Assembly: GCA_019118725.1 (NCBI GenBank)
Contig: DWYO01000232.1
Location: 1-22,525 of the forward strand
DNA: 22,525 bases
Direction of reading: 5' to 3'
From: Candidatus Parabacteroides intestinavium
GTDB lineage: Bacteria > Bacteroidota > Bacteroidia > Bacteroidales > Tannerellaceae
Position 1 is the first letter of the stretch. Every line of letters begins with the position of its first letter. Below, one piece after another: positions 14,319-22,465 of the stretch. The notes below the pieces were generated by a model. That model saw only the letters and a list, made by a program, of their open reading frames with translations. It was not told where the DNA came from and ran no database searches. Position numbers and translations under genes: made by a program.

Positions 14319-15176
14319 TTATTTGAGGGATAAACGGACGTAATTCAGGCGCGTATATCGGGTGCCTTTGTAAAGGAAAGTCTGGGATATGCGGGCTGAA
14401 GCAATATGTATGATTTCGTTTATGTGAAAAGTATGTTCCAATGCGGATAAATGGCCGGATTCCATGCTGGGGTATTGCGCAGCAATGGAAGCAATAGCCC
14501 GATTCCCCTCACGGTCTTTCAAATAAAGCACTTGCGATACATAAAAATAAACGGTTGTCCCGACCACCCGTGTTTTGTAAGGATCATCTTGCAGGCGGAT
14601 ATGGGTGATTTGGAAATGGATATCTTTGATAGTCTCTCCTTTTTTGCCTAAATACCGGGAAACATCTTTTTCTGAATTCTTTTTTTGCCTCGCTAAATCC
14701 AAATAGACCGATACGTACGCTTGTGCCATACGGACGAAACGTTCCTGCTTGGGAATTTTTGGGGTGTATTTATTCGCTATCCAGATCAGGTAAGAAGGGT
14801 CAATGCGGAATACTTCATGCAGGTAATGGCCGCGATATTTCCCGAAACCGATCAAATCGTCTCCTTTTGTCTCCATTCTTTTTTCGTTGTATTCTACCAG
14901 AAAAAGTTTTCGGGGGGACTTAAAGAACAAGGAGCTTACTTTACGGAGTGATTCTTCTATGGATTCGGTCAAATCATAAAGATACAAGATGGCGGTCCGC
15001 TCAACCAACGGAGAATAAAACCAAAGCGAATAGCATGATTTGCCTGCATGAGGCAAGACAATCAGGTAAGCTCCGGAAACCTTATAGGATTCACGTCCCT
15101 CATTGTAATGCAATAACTGCTCATACAGCTGTTGCTGTTCTTCTGCTTTTAATCCGGGTATGGTCGGTTTAGCCAT
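14319..15176 (-). CDS. Unknown protein with a short ExoX/DUF3820-like motif
   Basis: 285 residues, soluble, basic, with no signal peptide or membrane segment. I do not recognise the full-length family. Residues about 111-137 (FGKYRGHYLHEVFRIDPSYL followed by IWIANKY) resemble the small motif FGKYKG..I.EV...DP.YL.W found in DUF3820 and at the C-terminus of ExoX-like nucleases. That may indicate a nucleic-acid link, but no nuclease active site is visible. The stretch about 185-235 (HFQITHIRLQDD...TTVYFYVSQVLYLKDREGNRAIA) looks like beta strands. The gene lies beyond the terminator of the lpxA operon, about 110 bp from lpxA, so it may have its own promoter, though none is clear. Confidence 0.75.
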   Translation of the reverse strand: MAKPTIPGLKAEEQQQLYEQLLHYNEGRESYKVSGAYLIVLPHAGKSCYSLWFYSPLVERTAILYLYDLTESIEESLRKVSSLFFKSPRKLFLVEYNEKRMETKGDDLIGFGKYRGHYLHEVFRIDPSYLIWIANKYTPKIPKQERFVRMAQAYVSVYLDLARQKKNSEKDVSRYLGKKGETIKDIHFQITHIRLQDDPYKTRVVGTTVYFYVSQVLYLKDREGNRAIASIAAQYPSMESGHLSALEHTFHINEIIHIASARISQTFLYKGTRYTRLNYVRLSLK

Positions 15177-15186
15177 ATTCTATAAG

Positions 15187-15253
15187 AAAAAAATCAGGCG
15201 CGGATTCCGCGGAACTTATTGCCTATTACTTTAAAATCCGCGAATCCGTGCCT
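15187..15253 (-). terminator. Intrinsic terminator of the RND-lpxA operon, built from a REP-like inverted repeat
   Basis: On the minus strand AGGCACGGATTCGCGGA pairs with a near-complete complement across a 23-base loop, giving about 17 pairs with one bulge and one G-U. GATTTTTTT follows. The arm CACGGATTCGCGGATT looks like a dispersed repeat, but only one copy is in the window. Confidence 0.75.
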
Positions 15254-15286
15254 AATAGAATTAACAAACACGTATTACTTGAAAAT

Positions 15287-16054
15287 TTAACGAATAACGC
15301 CTAATTTGGATGCACTGACGAAATCAAGGATATGTTGTATCTCTTCACTCATCGGCACCTGGTCTTTAATCATGAACAAGGCATCCAGTACACTGGTATT
15401 GCCTTGGAACAAGATTCGGTACGCATGGCTGATGTGTTTGATGACCTTTTCGGAAAAGCCTTCGTGTCCCATTACCACGGCATTGACACCGTGATATATG
15501 GTCGGTTCGCCTGCTCCGATGATATAAGGCGGAATATCTTTCCGGAAGCGGCAGCCGGTCTGAAGCATCGCCCACCGACCTACACGTGTTCCCTGACTCA
15601 TCAGGATATTTCCGCCGAAGATAACACAATCTTCTATCACGCAGTTCCCGGAGACTTTGCTGCCATATCCCAAGACACAATGACTTCCAACCTTTGTGTC
15701 GTGGCAGATATGAACCCCTTCGTGAAGGAAACTGTTATTCCCAATTTCAGTCTGTCCGTCGGCTGTCGTCGCACGGTTGACTACTACATTCTCACGAATT
15801 ACGTTATTATCACCGAGGACACATAACGTATCACCGCCTTTATACTTAAAGTCTTGCGGCTCTGCGCCCAGTACCGCACCTTGAAAAATACGGTTTGCTT
15901 TTCCCATCCGTGTGCCGCTCATGATGCTGGCATACGGCATGATTTCACAGTCATCGCCAATCTCCACATTTCGGTCGATATAGGCGAAAGGATAAATTGT
16001 AACGTTGTTTCCGATCTTAGCGGAAGGATCAACGTGAGCTAAAGGGCTAATCAT
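15287..16054 (-). CDS. lpxA: LpxA-type acyl-[ACP]-UDP-N-acetylglucosamine O-acyltransferase
   Basis: 255 residues, starting MISPLAHVDPSAKIGNNVTI. A left-handed beta-helix of hexapeptide repeats covers about 1-185, followed by a helical C-terminus (AYRILFQGNTSVLDALFMIKDQ). PQDFKYKG and IRENVVVNRAT are LpxA signatures. LpxA transfers a 3-hydroxyacyl chain to UDP-GlcNAc, the first step of lipid A synthesis. The catalytic His is His118 in GVHICHD (E. coli His125), with His115 matching His122. With the same constant offset of 7, E. coli His144 corresponds to Asn137 and His160 to Ser153 (NILMSQG instead of TAVHQF). The gene starts 25 bp after the outer membrane factor and is probably the last gene of the efflux operon. 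It could be a second, diverged LpxA, since lpxA usually sits with lpxC-fabZ in this order. Confidence 0.9.
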   Translation of the reverse strand: MISPLAHVDPSAKIGNNVTIYPFAYIDRNVEIGDDCEIMPYASIMSGTRMGKANRIFQGAVLGAEPQDFKYKGGDTLCVLGDNNVIRENVVVNRATTADGQTEIGNNSFLHEGVHICHDTKVGSHCVLGYGSKVSGNCVIEDCVIFGGNILMSQGTRVGRWAMLQTGCRFRKDIPPYIIGAGEPTIYHGVNAVVMGHEGFSEKVIKHISHAYRILFQGNTSVLDALFMIKDQVPMSEEIQHILDFVSASKLGVIR

Positions 16055-16079
16055 AGCATTTTATAGTAAAGTTAATCAA

Positions 16080-17465
16080 TTATCTACCACCACCGACAGC
16101 GCTGTACAACGTGATAACTGCTTGTATGCGTTGAATATTATCAGAAACTTCCGTCAGTTGTGCGCTCAGCAAGTTCTGTTGCGAAGTCAAGATTTCCAAA
16201 TAGGTTGCATCACCGCTCTGGAACAAATCTTTTGTATGAGAGACAGCTTTTTTCAATTGCTCAACCTGCGCTTGGTCATGAACCAGCATTTTATTGGTTG
16301 CGTCATATAGGTGTAAAGCATCGCTCACTTCTTGTCCGGCCTCTAAGATTGTTTGCTGATAATTCATTTTAGCAATCTGCTCTTCAGCCTTTGAAACTTT
16401 CAGGTTAGCCACCAACTTACCATTATTAAAGATAGGTTGTGCTAACGAAGCCAATGCCTGGAACATGAATTCTCCCGGGTTGGAAATAGTTATGCCTGAG
16501 CCATTCGTCCAACCGGCTGTCGCTGTAATATTTATACCTGGATAGAAAGCTGCACGAGCTTGGTTTGTCGTGTAATAAGCGCTTGCCAAATTCATTTCGG
16601 CAATCTTTACATCCGGACGATTCTCCAGCAATTGCAAAGGAACACCTGTCAGTATTTCTTCCGGCATGACTTGTTCTTCCAATGTCCCTCGGTCGATATG
16701 CTGAGGAGCTTTTGCCAATAATACCGACAAGGAGTTTTCTGTTTCACGTACTTGGCGTTTCAGATTAATCAAAGAAGCTTGTACCTGTTCATACGCAGCA
16801 CGGGTCTGGGTTACAGCAGCCTCGGTTGTCATGCCGGCAATCTTCATTGCTTCCATGACACGGACATTTTCCTTGTAAATATCAACGGTTTCCGCAGTAA
16901 TCTCTACCTGTCGATCCAGCATCAGCAACGTATAATACAAGTTTGCTATGCCACAAATAACTTGAGAACGGACAGCCTGCTGGGAATACTGGCTTTGCAG
17001 ATAAGCAGTCTTCTGGCTACGGCTTGCGTTCAGCAGTTTGCCGAACAAATCCACTTCCCAACTGGCAGCCAATGGCGTTGAATAGGCTTTCGCCCAGTCA
17101 CTTTCCCCTATGGTCGTTATTGTCCCTTGAGGAGCAAAATTAATCGAAGGCAAGAACGACAACCGAGCGGAAGTCAATAATACCTTAGCCTCTTCCACAC
17201 GGAGGATAGCCGCTTGCATATCCACGTTATTGGCCAAGCCCTCTTCAATCAACACCTGCAACTTCGGGTCGCGGAAGATTTCCTGCCACGGAAGATTCCC
17301 GATGCTTGCTGTATCCGTAGCAGCCAATGTGTCTGTAAGGGATACCGGATCGCGATAGATTCCTTCTGCCGTAATGTCTTCCGGGCGATCATACGCTTTA
17401 TAGATGTGGCAACTGCTAAGCAGCGCAGTTGCACACATCATCATAACTATATTTTTTTTCTTCAT
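16080..17465 (-). CDS. Outer membrane factor of an RND efflux system (TolC/OprM family lipoprotein)
   Basis: 461 residues from the ATG at 17463-17465; an in-frame TTG two codons earlier is less likely. MKKKNIVMMMCATALLSSC is a lipoprotein signal with Cys19. Two outer membrane efflux protein repeats follow. Landmarks are LPWQEIFRDPKLQVLIEEGLANN, LPSINFAPQG, AASWEVDLFGKLLNASRSQKT, LLENRPDVKIAEMNLASAYY and a C-terminal helical region ending YSAVGGGR. This is the NodT/OprM type. It forms the trimeric outer membrane duct of the pump. Its start is 2 bp past the stop of the RND permease gene, suggesting coupled translation. Confidence 0.93.
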   Translation of the reverse strand: MKKKNIVMMMCATALLSSCHIYKAYDRPEDITAEGIYRDPVSLTDTLAATDTASIGNLPWQEIFRDPKLQVLIEEGLANNVDMQAAILRVEEAKVLLTSARLSFLPSINFAPQGTITTIGESDWAKAYSTPLAASWEVDLFGKLLNASRSQKTAYLQSQYSQQAVRSQVICGIANLYYTLLMLDRQVEITAETVDIYKENVRVMEAMKIAGMTTEAAVTQTRAAYEQVQASLINLKRQVRETENSLSVLLAKAPQHIDRGTLEEQVMPEEILTGVPLQLLENRPDVKIAEMNLASAYYTTNQARAAFYPGINITATAGWTNGSGITISNPGEFMFQALASLAQPIFNNGKLVANLKVSKAEEQIAKMNYQQTILEAGQEVSDALHLYDATNKMLVHDQAQVEQLKKAVSHTKDLFQSGDATYLEILTSQQNLLSAQLTEVSDNIQRIQAVITLYSAVGGGR

Positions 17466-17467
17466 AT

Positions 17468-20400
17468 TCAATTATTCTTCTTTGCGTATTGTTCAATTTC
17501 TGTATTCATATCGCTATTATCCAAATCATCCCATTCAAGCGGTTTGATCTTTTCCTGCAAGTACTGGAATGCCACGAACAATACCGGAACGATAAATATC
17601 TGACATATCATACCGATTAACATACCACCGATGGCAGAAGCTCCCAACGTACGGTTACCGTGGGCACCTACTCCGAAGGCAAACATCAACGGAAGCAAAC
17701 CGATGATCATGGCCAATGAGGTCATCAAGATAGGACGCAAACGGGCACCGGCACCCAACACAGCTGCCCATGTCAAACTCATACCCATCTTACGACGGTC
17801 AAGGGCGAACTCTACAATCAAGATCGCGTTCTTGGCCAACAGACCCATCAACATAATCAATGCGATCTGCATATAGATATCGTTTGACATTGAACCCATG
17901 ATCATCTTCAAAGCCGGAATGCTGCCTAACGAGTTCATGCCGTTTACGAACAAGAAGCTTCCGAGCAAACCGAACGGAATGGAAAGTAATACGGCCAAAG
18001 GCAACATGTAACTTTCGTATTGCGCACTCAGCAACAGGTAAACGAATACCAAACACAAGACGAAGATAATCGCTGTTGTATTTGTGGTCTGTGCTTCTTC
18101 ACGCGCCATACCACCCAATTCGTAGTCGAAGCCGGCCGGCAAGTTCTGGTTGGCTACCTCTTCGATTGCCTGCAATGCCTGACCTGAAGTGTAGCCGGCT
18201 GCCGGTGAAACCATTACCTGAATAGAGGTGTACAGGTTGAAACGGCTGATCACGTCCGGTCCGTAAATCTTCTTGAAAGAAGCGAACTGTGAAATCGGAG
18301 CCATCTCTCCATCGCTACCGCGTACTTTAATACGGTTCAACGACTCCAGATTCTTGGTCGCATCCGGTTCTGCCTGAATCATGACACGGTACATCTTACC
18401 AAAGCTATTGAAGTTGGATGCATAAATACCACCGAAGTAACCTTGCATTGTAGTCAAGATATCACTCGGACTGATGCCTGCCTTCTTACAAGCCGCCGCA
18501 TCGATATCAATCTGGTATTGCGGGAAGCTCGGGTTGAAGTTGGTTCGTGCCGAATTGATTTCCGGACGCTCTTCCAAAGCCGCATTATATGAATTTACAA
18601 TCTCAAAGAAACGATTCAAATCACCACCGGTCTTATCCTGCATGTTCAACTCGATATCCGTAGAAATTGAATAACCCGGAATCATAGGCGGAGCGAAGAA
18701 CAATACCTGTGCGTCCTTAAACAACTTCTGTGAGCGCATAAACAAAGTCGCTACGACAATATCTGAACTTTGAGTCATCGAACGCTCTTCCCAGTCTTTC
18801 AACTTGATGATGATAGAACCGTAGGAAGGACCTTGACCGCTACCGATGAAGCTAAAACCAGAAATCACCGTACGTGAGGCAACAGCCGGATCGGCTCCAA
18901 TTAAGCTATCTACCTGGGCCAATACCTCGCGGGCACGTTCCTGTGAGGTTCCAGGAGGTAATGTTACGGCACCCATAATCGTACCCGTATCTTCGTTCGG
19001 CACCATACCGGTCGGTGTTGTATTCATGAAGAATATCAACAGGACGATAGAGGCAATCACCGCTATTGTAGACACGATTCGTCTCTTGATAAAGAACTGT
19101 ACGGCACTCTTGTATTTCTCCAAAATGTTATCGTAAGAAGCGTTGAATGCTTTCTTGAACTTTTCGGTTGTCATTCCAAAGAATGCCAATATACTAATCA
19201 ACGCAAAGACAATAGTCAATATCGGATGCTCTCCAAAGTTGAACATGCCGAAAATCATACCCAATACGGCTACTACCGTAAAGAGGATTGTGATAGTCGG
19301 GTGCAACAGGTGTCCGATCGCGTCACTATAACGGCGGAACATAATCTTGCGCGATTCTTTCATCGCTACATCTACGCGCTCTTTTACGGAAGGCGCTTCT
19401 TCACCTTCTGGTACGTGCGGCTTCAACAAGATAGCGCAAAGTGCCGGAGATAGAGTCAATGCGTTCAAGGCTGAGAATCCGATTGCAAATGCCATCGTCA
19501 AACCGAATTGCTGGTAGAAGGTACCCGCCGTACCGGACATGAAACTTACCGGGATGAACACGGACATCATCACCAACGTAATAGATACGATAGCACCACC
19601 TAATTCACTCATGGCGTCGATGGCAGCCTGTCGGGTAGACTTATAGCCTTGGTCCAACTTGGCATGGACGCCCTCGACGACGACTATGGCATCATCGACG
19701 ACTATGGCAATTGCCAATACCAATGCGGACAGGGTCAACAAGTTCAAGCTAAAGCCGATAATCTTCAAGGCGAAGAAGGTCGCGATCAAGGCTACCGGGA
19801 TGGCAATCGCCGGAATCAACGTAGAGCGCATATCCTGCAAGAAGACATACACCACGATGAACACCAAGATAAAGGCCTCGATCAAGGTCTTGATTACCTC
19901 GTGGATAGAAGCAAACAAGAAGTCGTTGGCACTTTGTGCGATGTTGATACCCAAGCCTTCCGGCAAGTTCTTTTCATATTCGGCCAATACTTGCTCCAAA
20001 TTGGAGATGGTTTCCGTTGCATTGGTTCCTGCCATCTGGTAAACGATACAAGACACAGCCTTGTGTCCGTTTACCGTATTGTTGAAGTTATAAGTCAAAC
20101 GGCCTAATTCCAAATCAGCCACATCGCCCAGACGAAGTACTTCACCATTCGGAAGCGCTTTGATAACGATGTTTTCAAATTCTGTTTCTGAAGACAAACG
20201 TCCTTTATAGCGGATGGTGTATTGGAAAGACTGATTGCCTCGTTCACCGAACTGACCCGGAGCCGCTTCCACGTTCTGCTCAGCCAAGACACCGGTAATA
20301 TCGCTCGGATTCAACTTGTATTGTGCCATTACATCCGGCTTCAACCAGATACGCATGGAGTAATCGGTACCCATCACGTTGGCATCACCCACACCTTTTA

Positions 20401-20908
20401 CACGCTTGATTTCCGGAATCAAGTTGATGCTGGCATAGTTCTCCAAGAACTCGATGTTGTATTTATCCTCTTTATCGTAAATAGAGAATACCATCAACAT
20501 AGAGGTCTGACGTTTGTAGGTCGTCACACCGACCTGTGTTACCTCGGCCGGCAACAGACCTTGTGCTTGCGTTACGCGGTTCTGTACGTTGACCTGCGCC
20601 ATATCCGGGTCGGTTCCTTGGTTGAAGTACACCGTAATACGTGCCGAACCATTATTGGTGGCCGTTGAGTTCATGTACATCATGTTTTCCACACCGTTGA
20701 TCTGGTCTTCCAACGGAGAGATTACAGAGTTCAATACGGCCTGCGCATTGGCACCCGTATAGGTCGCACTCACCGAAATCGTAGGCGGTGCGATATCCGG
20801 ATATTGGGTAATAGGTAATGTAGCCAAACCGATAATACCCAAGATTACCAACAAAATAGAAATAACGGTTGATAATACCGGACGGTTAATAAATTTATCT
20901 AATTTCAT
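17468..20908 (-). CDS. RND (HAE1 family) efflux permease, AcrB-like, with an extra membrane insertion
   Basis: 1146 residues, starting MKLDKFINRPVLSTVISILLVILG. Two large periplasmic domains and the usual membrane bundle are visible. The proton-relay residues are Asp405 and Asp406 (AIVVDDAIVVVE) and Lys1026 (GLLAKNAILIVEFA), matching AcrB Asp407, Asp408 and Lys940. It is about 100 residues longer than AcrB. The main excess lies between LLKP (about 496) and KRRIVSTIAVIAS (about 606), some 110 residues where AcrB has about 40, and contains two hydrophobic stretches (TITILFTVVAVLGMIFGMF and ILTIVFALISILAFFGM). It should export drugs, bile salts or lipids using the proton gradient; substrates are unknown. 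The adaptor gene lies 46 bp upstream. Confidence 0.95.
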   Translation of the reverse strand: MKLDKFINRPVLSTVISILLVILGIIGLATLPITQYPDIAPPTISVSATYTGANAQAVLNSVISPLEDQINGVENMMYMNSTATNNGSARITVYFNQGTDPDMAQVNVQNRVTQAQGLLPAEVTQVGVTTYKRQTSMLMVFSIYDKEDKYNIEFLENYASINLIPEIKRVKGVGDANVMGTDYSMRIWLKPDVMAQYKLNPSDITGVLAEQNVEAAPGQFGERGNQSFQYTIRYKGRLSSETEFENIVIKALPNGEVLRLGDVADLELGRLTYNFNNTVNGHKAVSCIVYQMAGTNATETISNLEQVLAEYEKNLPEGLGINIAQSANDFLFASIHEVIKTLIEAFILVFIVVYVFLQDMRSTLIPAIAIPVALIATFFALKIIGFSLNLLTLSALVLAIAIVVDDAIVVVEGVHAKLDQGYKSTRQAAIDAMSELGGAIVSITLVMMSVFIPVSFMSGTAGTFYQQFGLTMAFAIGFSALNALTLSPALCAILLKPHVPEGEEAPSVKERVDVAMKESRKIMFRRYSDAIGHLLHPTITILFTVVAVLGMIFGMFNFGEHPILTIVFALISILAFFGMTTEKFKKAFNASYDNILEKYKSAVQFFIKRRIVSTIAVIASIVLLIFFMNTTPTGMVPNEDTGTIMGAVTLPPGTSQERAREVLAQVDSLIGADPAVASRTVISGFSFIGSGQGPSYGSIIIKLKDWEERSMTQSSDIVVATLFMRSQKLFKDAQVLFFAPPMIPGYSISTDIELNMQDKTGGDLNRFFEIVNSYNAALEERPEINSARTNFNPSFPQYQIDIDAAACKKAGISPSDILTTMQGYFGGIYASNFNSFGKMYRVMIQAEPDATKNLESLNRIKVRGSDGEMAPISQFASFKKIYGPDVISRFNLYTSIQVMVSPAAGYTSGQALQAIEEVANQNLPAGFDYELGGMAREEAQTTNTTAIIFVLCLVFVYLLLSAQYESYMLPLAVLLSIPFGLLGSFLFVNGMNSLGSIPALKMIMGSMSNDIYMQIALIMLMGLLAKNAILIVEFALDRRKMGMSLTWAAVLGAGARLRPILMTSLAMIIGLLPLMFAFGVGAHGNRTLGASAIGGMLIGMICQIFIVPVLFVAFQYLQEKIKPLEWDDLDNSDMNTEIEQYAKKNN

Positions 20909-20954
20909 TCTCTGTCTGAATTATGATACCTATATAATTATATGTATTGGTGGA

Positions 20955-22160
20955 TTAATTGAACGCAGTTGCCAGGTTCCCTTCGCGCTGGTCTTTCAGT
21001 GCTTGTTGGAATTTAGCTACCTGCTGGGCTTTTGTAATCGGGACGATCTTACGTCCGTCAGACAATTGCTGAACACCCTCGATTACAATCTTATCATTAG
21101 CCTTCAGTCCGCTGGTTACGATGAAGCTCTTGCCATCGTTCATTGGCGAAATCTGAATTTCTGTATATTTTACAGTGCTATCCGGCTGAAGTACGTAGAC
21201 GAACTTCTTATCCTGAATTTCAACCGTTGCGTTTTGCGGAACCAAAATAGCATTCGGAATGGTGTATGGGAAGATCACGTTTGCCATACCACCGCTTCGA
21301 AGTACGTTCTTCGTATTCGGGAAGATAGCACGCATGCTCACCGAACCGGTCGATTGGTCGATCACACCGCTCACGGCATCGATTTTTCCTTCAAATTCAT
21401 ACATCGAACCATCAGCCAATTCCAGTTTCACCGCCGGCATTTTCTCCAATTGCTCCTTTAACGTACCGCCTGCACGGGTCAGGTTCAAAAGTTCCTTTTC
21501 GGTCATCGAGAAATAAACATACAAGTCTTTGATTTCCGATACCGTAGTCAGCGGATCCGCTATCGAGGCGCTAACCAACGCTCCGATACGATACGGGAAA
21601 GTACCGATCACACCGTCCGACGGACTCTTTACCGTACAGAAGTCCAGGTTTTGCTTCGCGCTTACCAAAGCTGCCTTAGCCTGCGCCAAAGCTGCCCGTG
21701 CTGAAAGCAGGTTGTTTACAGCTGTTTCGTACTCGAAAGAGCTGATAATTTGTTTTTCAAACAACACGTGTTTGTTTTTCTCGGTTAATTCCATCGTGCG
21801 CAACGATGATTCTGCCGTTTTGACCGCCGCGTCTGCCTGGTCTACTGCCGCTTTGTATTGCGTTGGGTCAATCAGGAACAAAGGTTGGCCTTTGCGTACC
21901 GTTGCACCTTCATCCACATACAGTTTTACGATAAAGCCTGATACTTGCGGACGAACTTCGATGTCTTGCGTTCCTTTAATGGTTGCAGGATAAGAGATAG
22001 TTTGATTGCTTGAAGTCTCATTTATCGTAGCAACAGCAAATTCATCATCGCCCATCTTGCCACTTTGGCTGTTTCCACATGAGAAAAGAATAAACCCTGT
22101 CGCACATATCGCTATGAGCTTCGACTGGGTCACTAAAAATTTCAAGAATTGTTTCTTCAT
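20955..22160 (-). CDS. Periplasmic adaptor (membrane fusion protein) of the RND efflux system, lipoprotein
   Basis: 401 residues, starting MKKQFLKFLVTQSKLIAICA, with lipobox LFSC and acylated Cys28. The order of parts is that of AcrA/MexA: first lipoyl half (IEVRPQVSGFIVKLYVDEGATVRKG), alpha-helical hairpin (about 105-170, YKAAVDQADAAVKTAESSLR ... ALAQAKAALVSAKQNL), second lipoyl half (CTVKSPSDGVIG), beta-barrel (YVYFSMTEKELL ... LADGSMYEFEGKIDAVSGVIDQSTGSV) and membrane-proximal domain (ILVPQNATVEIQDKKFVYVL). It bridges the permease and the outer membrane factor. It is the first gene of the operon. Confidence 0.95.
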   Translation of the reverse strand: MKKQFLKFLVTQSKLIAICATGFILFSCGNSQSGKMGDDEFAVATINETSSNQTISYPATIKGTQDIEVRPQVSGFIVKLYVDEGATVRKGQPLFLIDPTQYKAAVDQADAAVKTAESSLRTMELTEKNKHVLFEKQIISSFEYETAVNNLLSARAALAQAKAALVSAKQNLDFCTVKSPSDGVIGTFPYRIGALVSASIADPLTTVSEIKDLYVYFSMTEKELLNLTRAGGTLKEQLEKMPAVKLELADGSMYEFEGKIDAVSGVIDQSTGSVSMRAIFPNTKNVLRSGGMANVIFPYTIPNAILVPQNATVEIQDKKFVYVLQPDSTVKYTEIQISPMNDGKSFIVTSGLKANDKIVIEGVQQLSDGRKIVPITKAQQVAKFQQALKDQREGNLATAFN

Positions 22161-22224
22161 ATTTGTTTTGTTTGAAAATTATTTAATCTGCCCATTTGTT
22201 GTTTACCAATCCATTCTTGGCCAA

Positions 22225-22232
22225 CAAAGTTA
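22225..22232 (-). promoter_or_regulatory. Probable promoter (-7 box) of the RND-lpxA operon
   Basis: On the minus strand TAACTTTG (22232-22225) matches TAnnTTTG. It would start transcription near 22219, about 60 bases before the adaptor ATG. A clear -33 TTTG at the right distance is lacking; one occurs only 12 bases upstream of the box. Confidence 0.45.
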
Positions 22233-22342
22233 TACGATTTTTCGCAAAAAACATACCCTTGTGCGTCTTATTTTAACCTTATTTGGGTGCCATTTATATC
22301 ATTTTCTCAAAAGTTTTTACCATATTGGTATGAAATAAATAT

Positions 22343-22465
22343 CTACTGTTCTGAATAAAAATTGGTTTTTGGAATATTTCGCATTTGCTTTTCTGGTTTT
22401 ACCTTGTTTTTGTTTACGGCTGCTCCGGCCGTTTTAGGTTTTTTGTCCCGTTGTTTTGTTTGCAT
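22343..22465 (-). CDS. Possible small basic protein (40 residues), uncertain
   Basis: The ORF runs from the ATG at 22465-22463 to the TAG at 22345-22343, starting MQTKQRDKKPKTAGAAVNKN. It is very Lys-rich, with no hydrophobic segment. Its ATG overlaps the TAA of another minus-strand frame that is open to the window edge (last residues ...DTPSIDSPK), forming TAATG, an arrangement seen in translationally coupled genes. A third frame is also open to the window edge and ends at 22434, so base composition alone could explain the openness. No family is recognised. Confidence 0.25.
   Translation of the reverse strand: MQTKQRDKKPKTAGAAVNKNKVKPEKQMRNIPKTNFYSEQ

Noticed and set aside
19649..20107. Plus-strand ORF opposite the RND permease
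   Set aside because: Low-complexity Gln/Asp-rich translation arising from the complement of the conserved membrane region; not a real gene.
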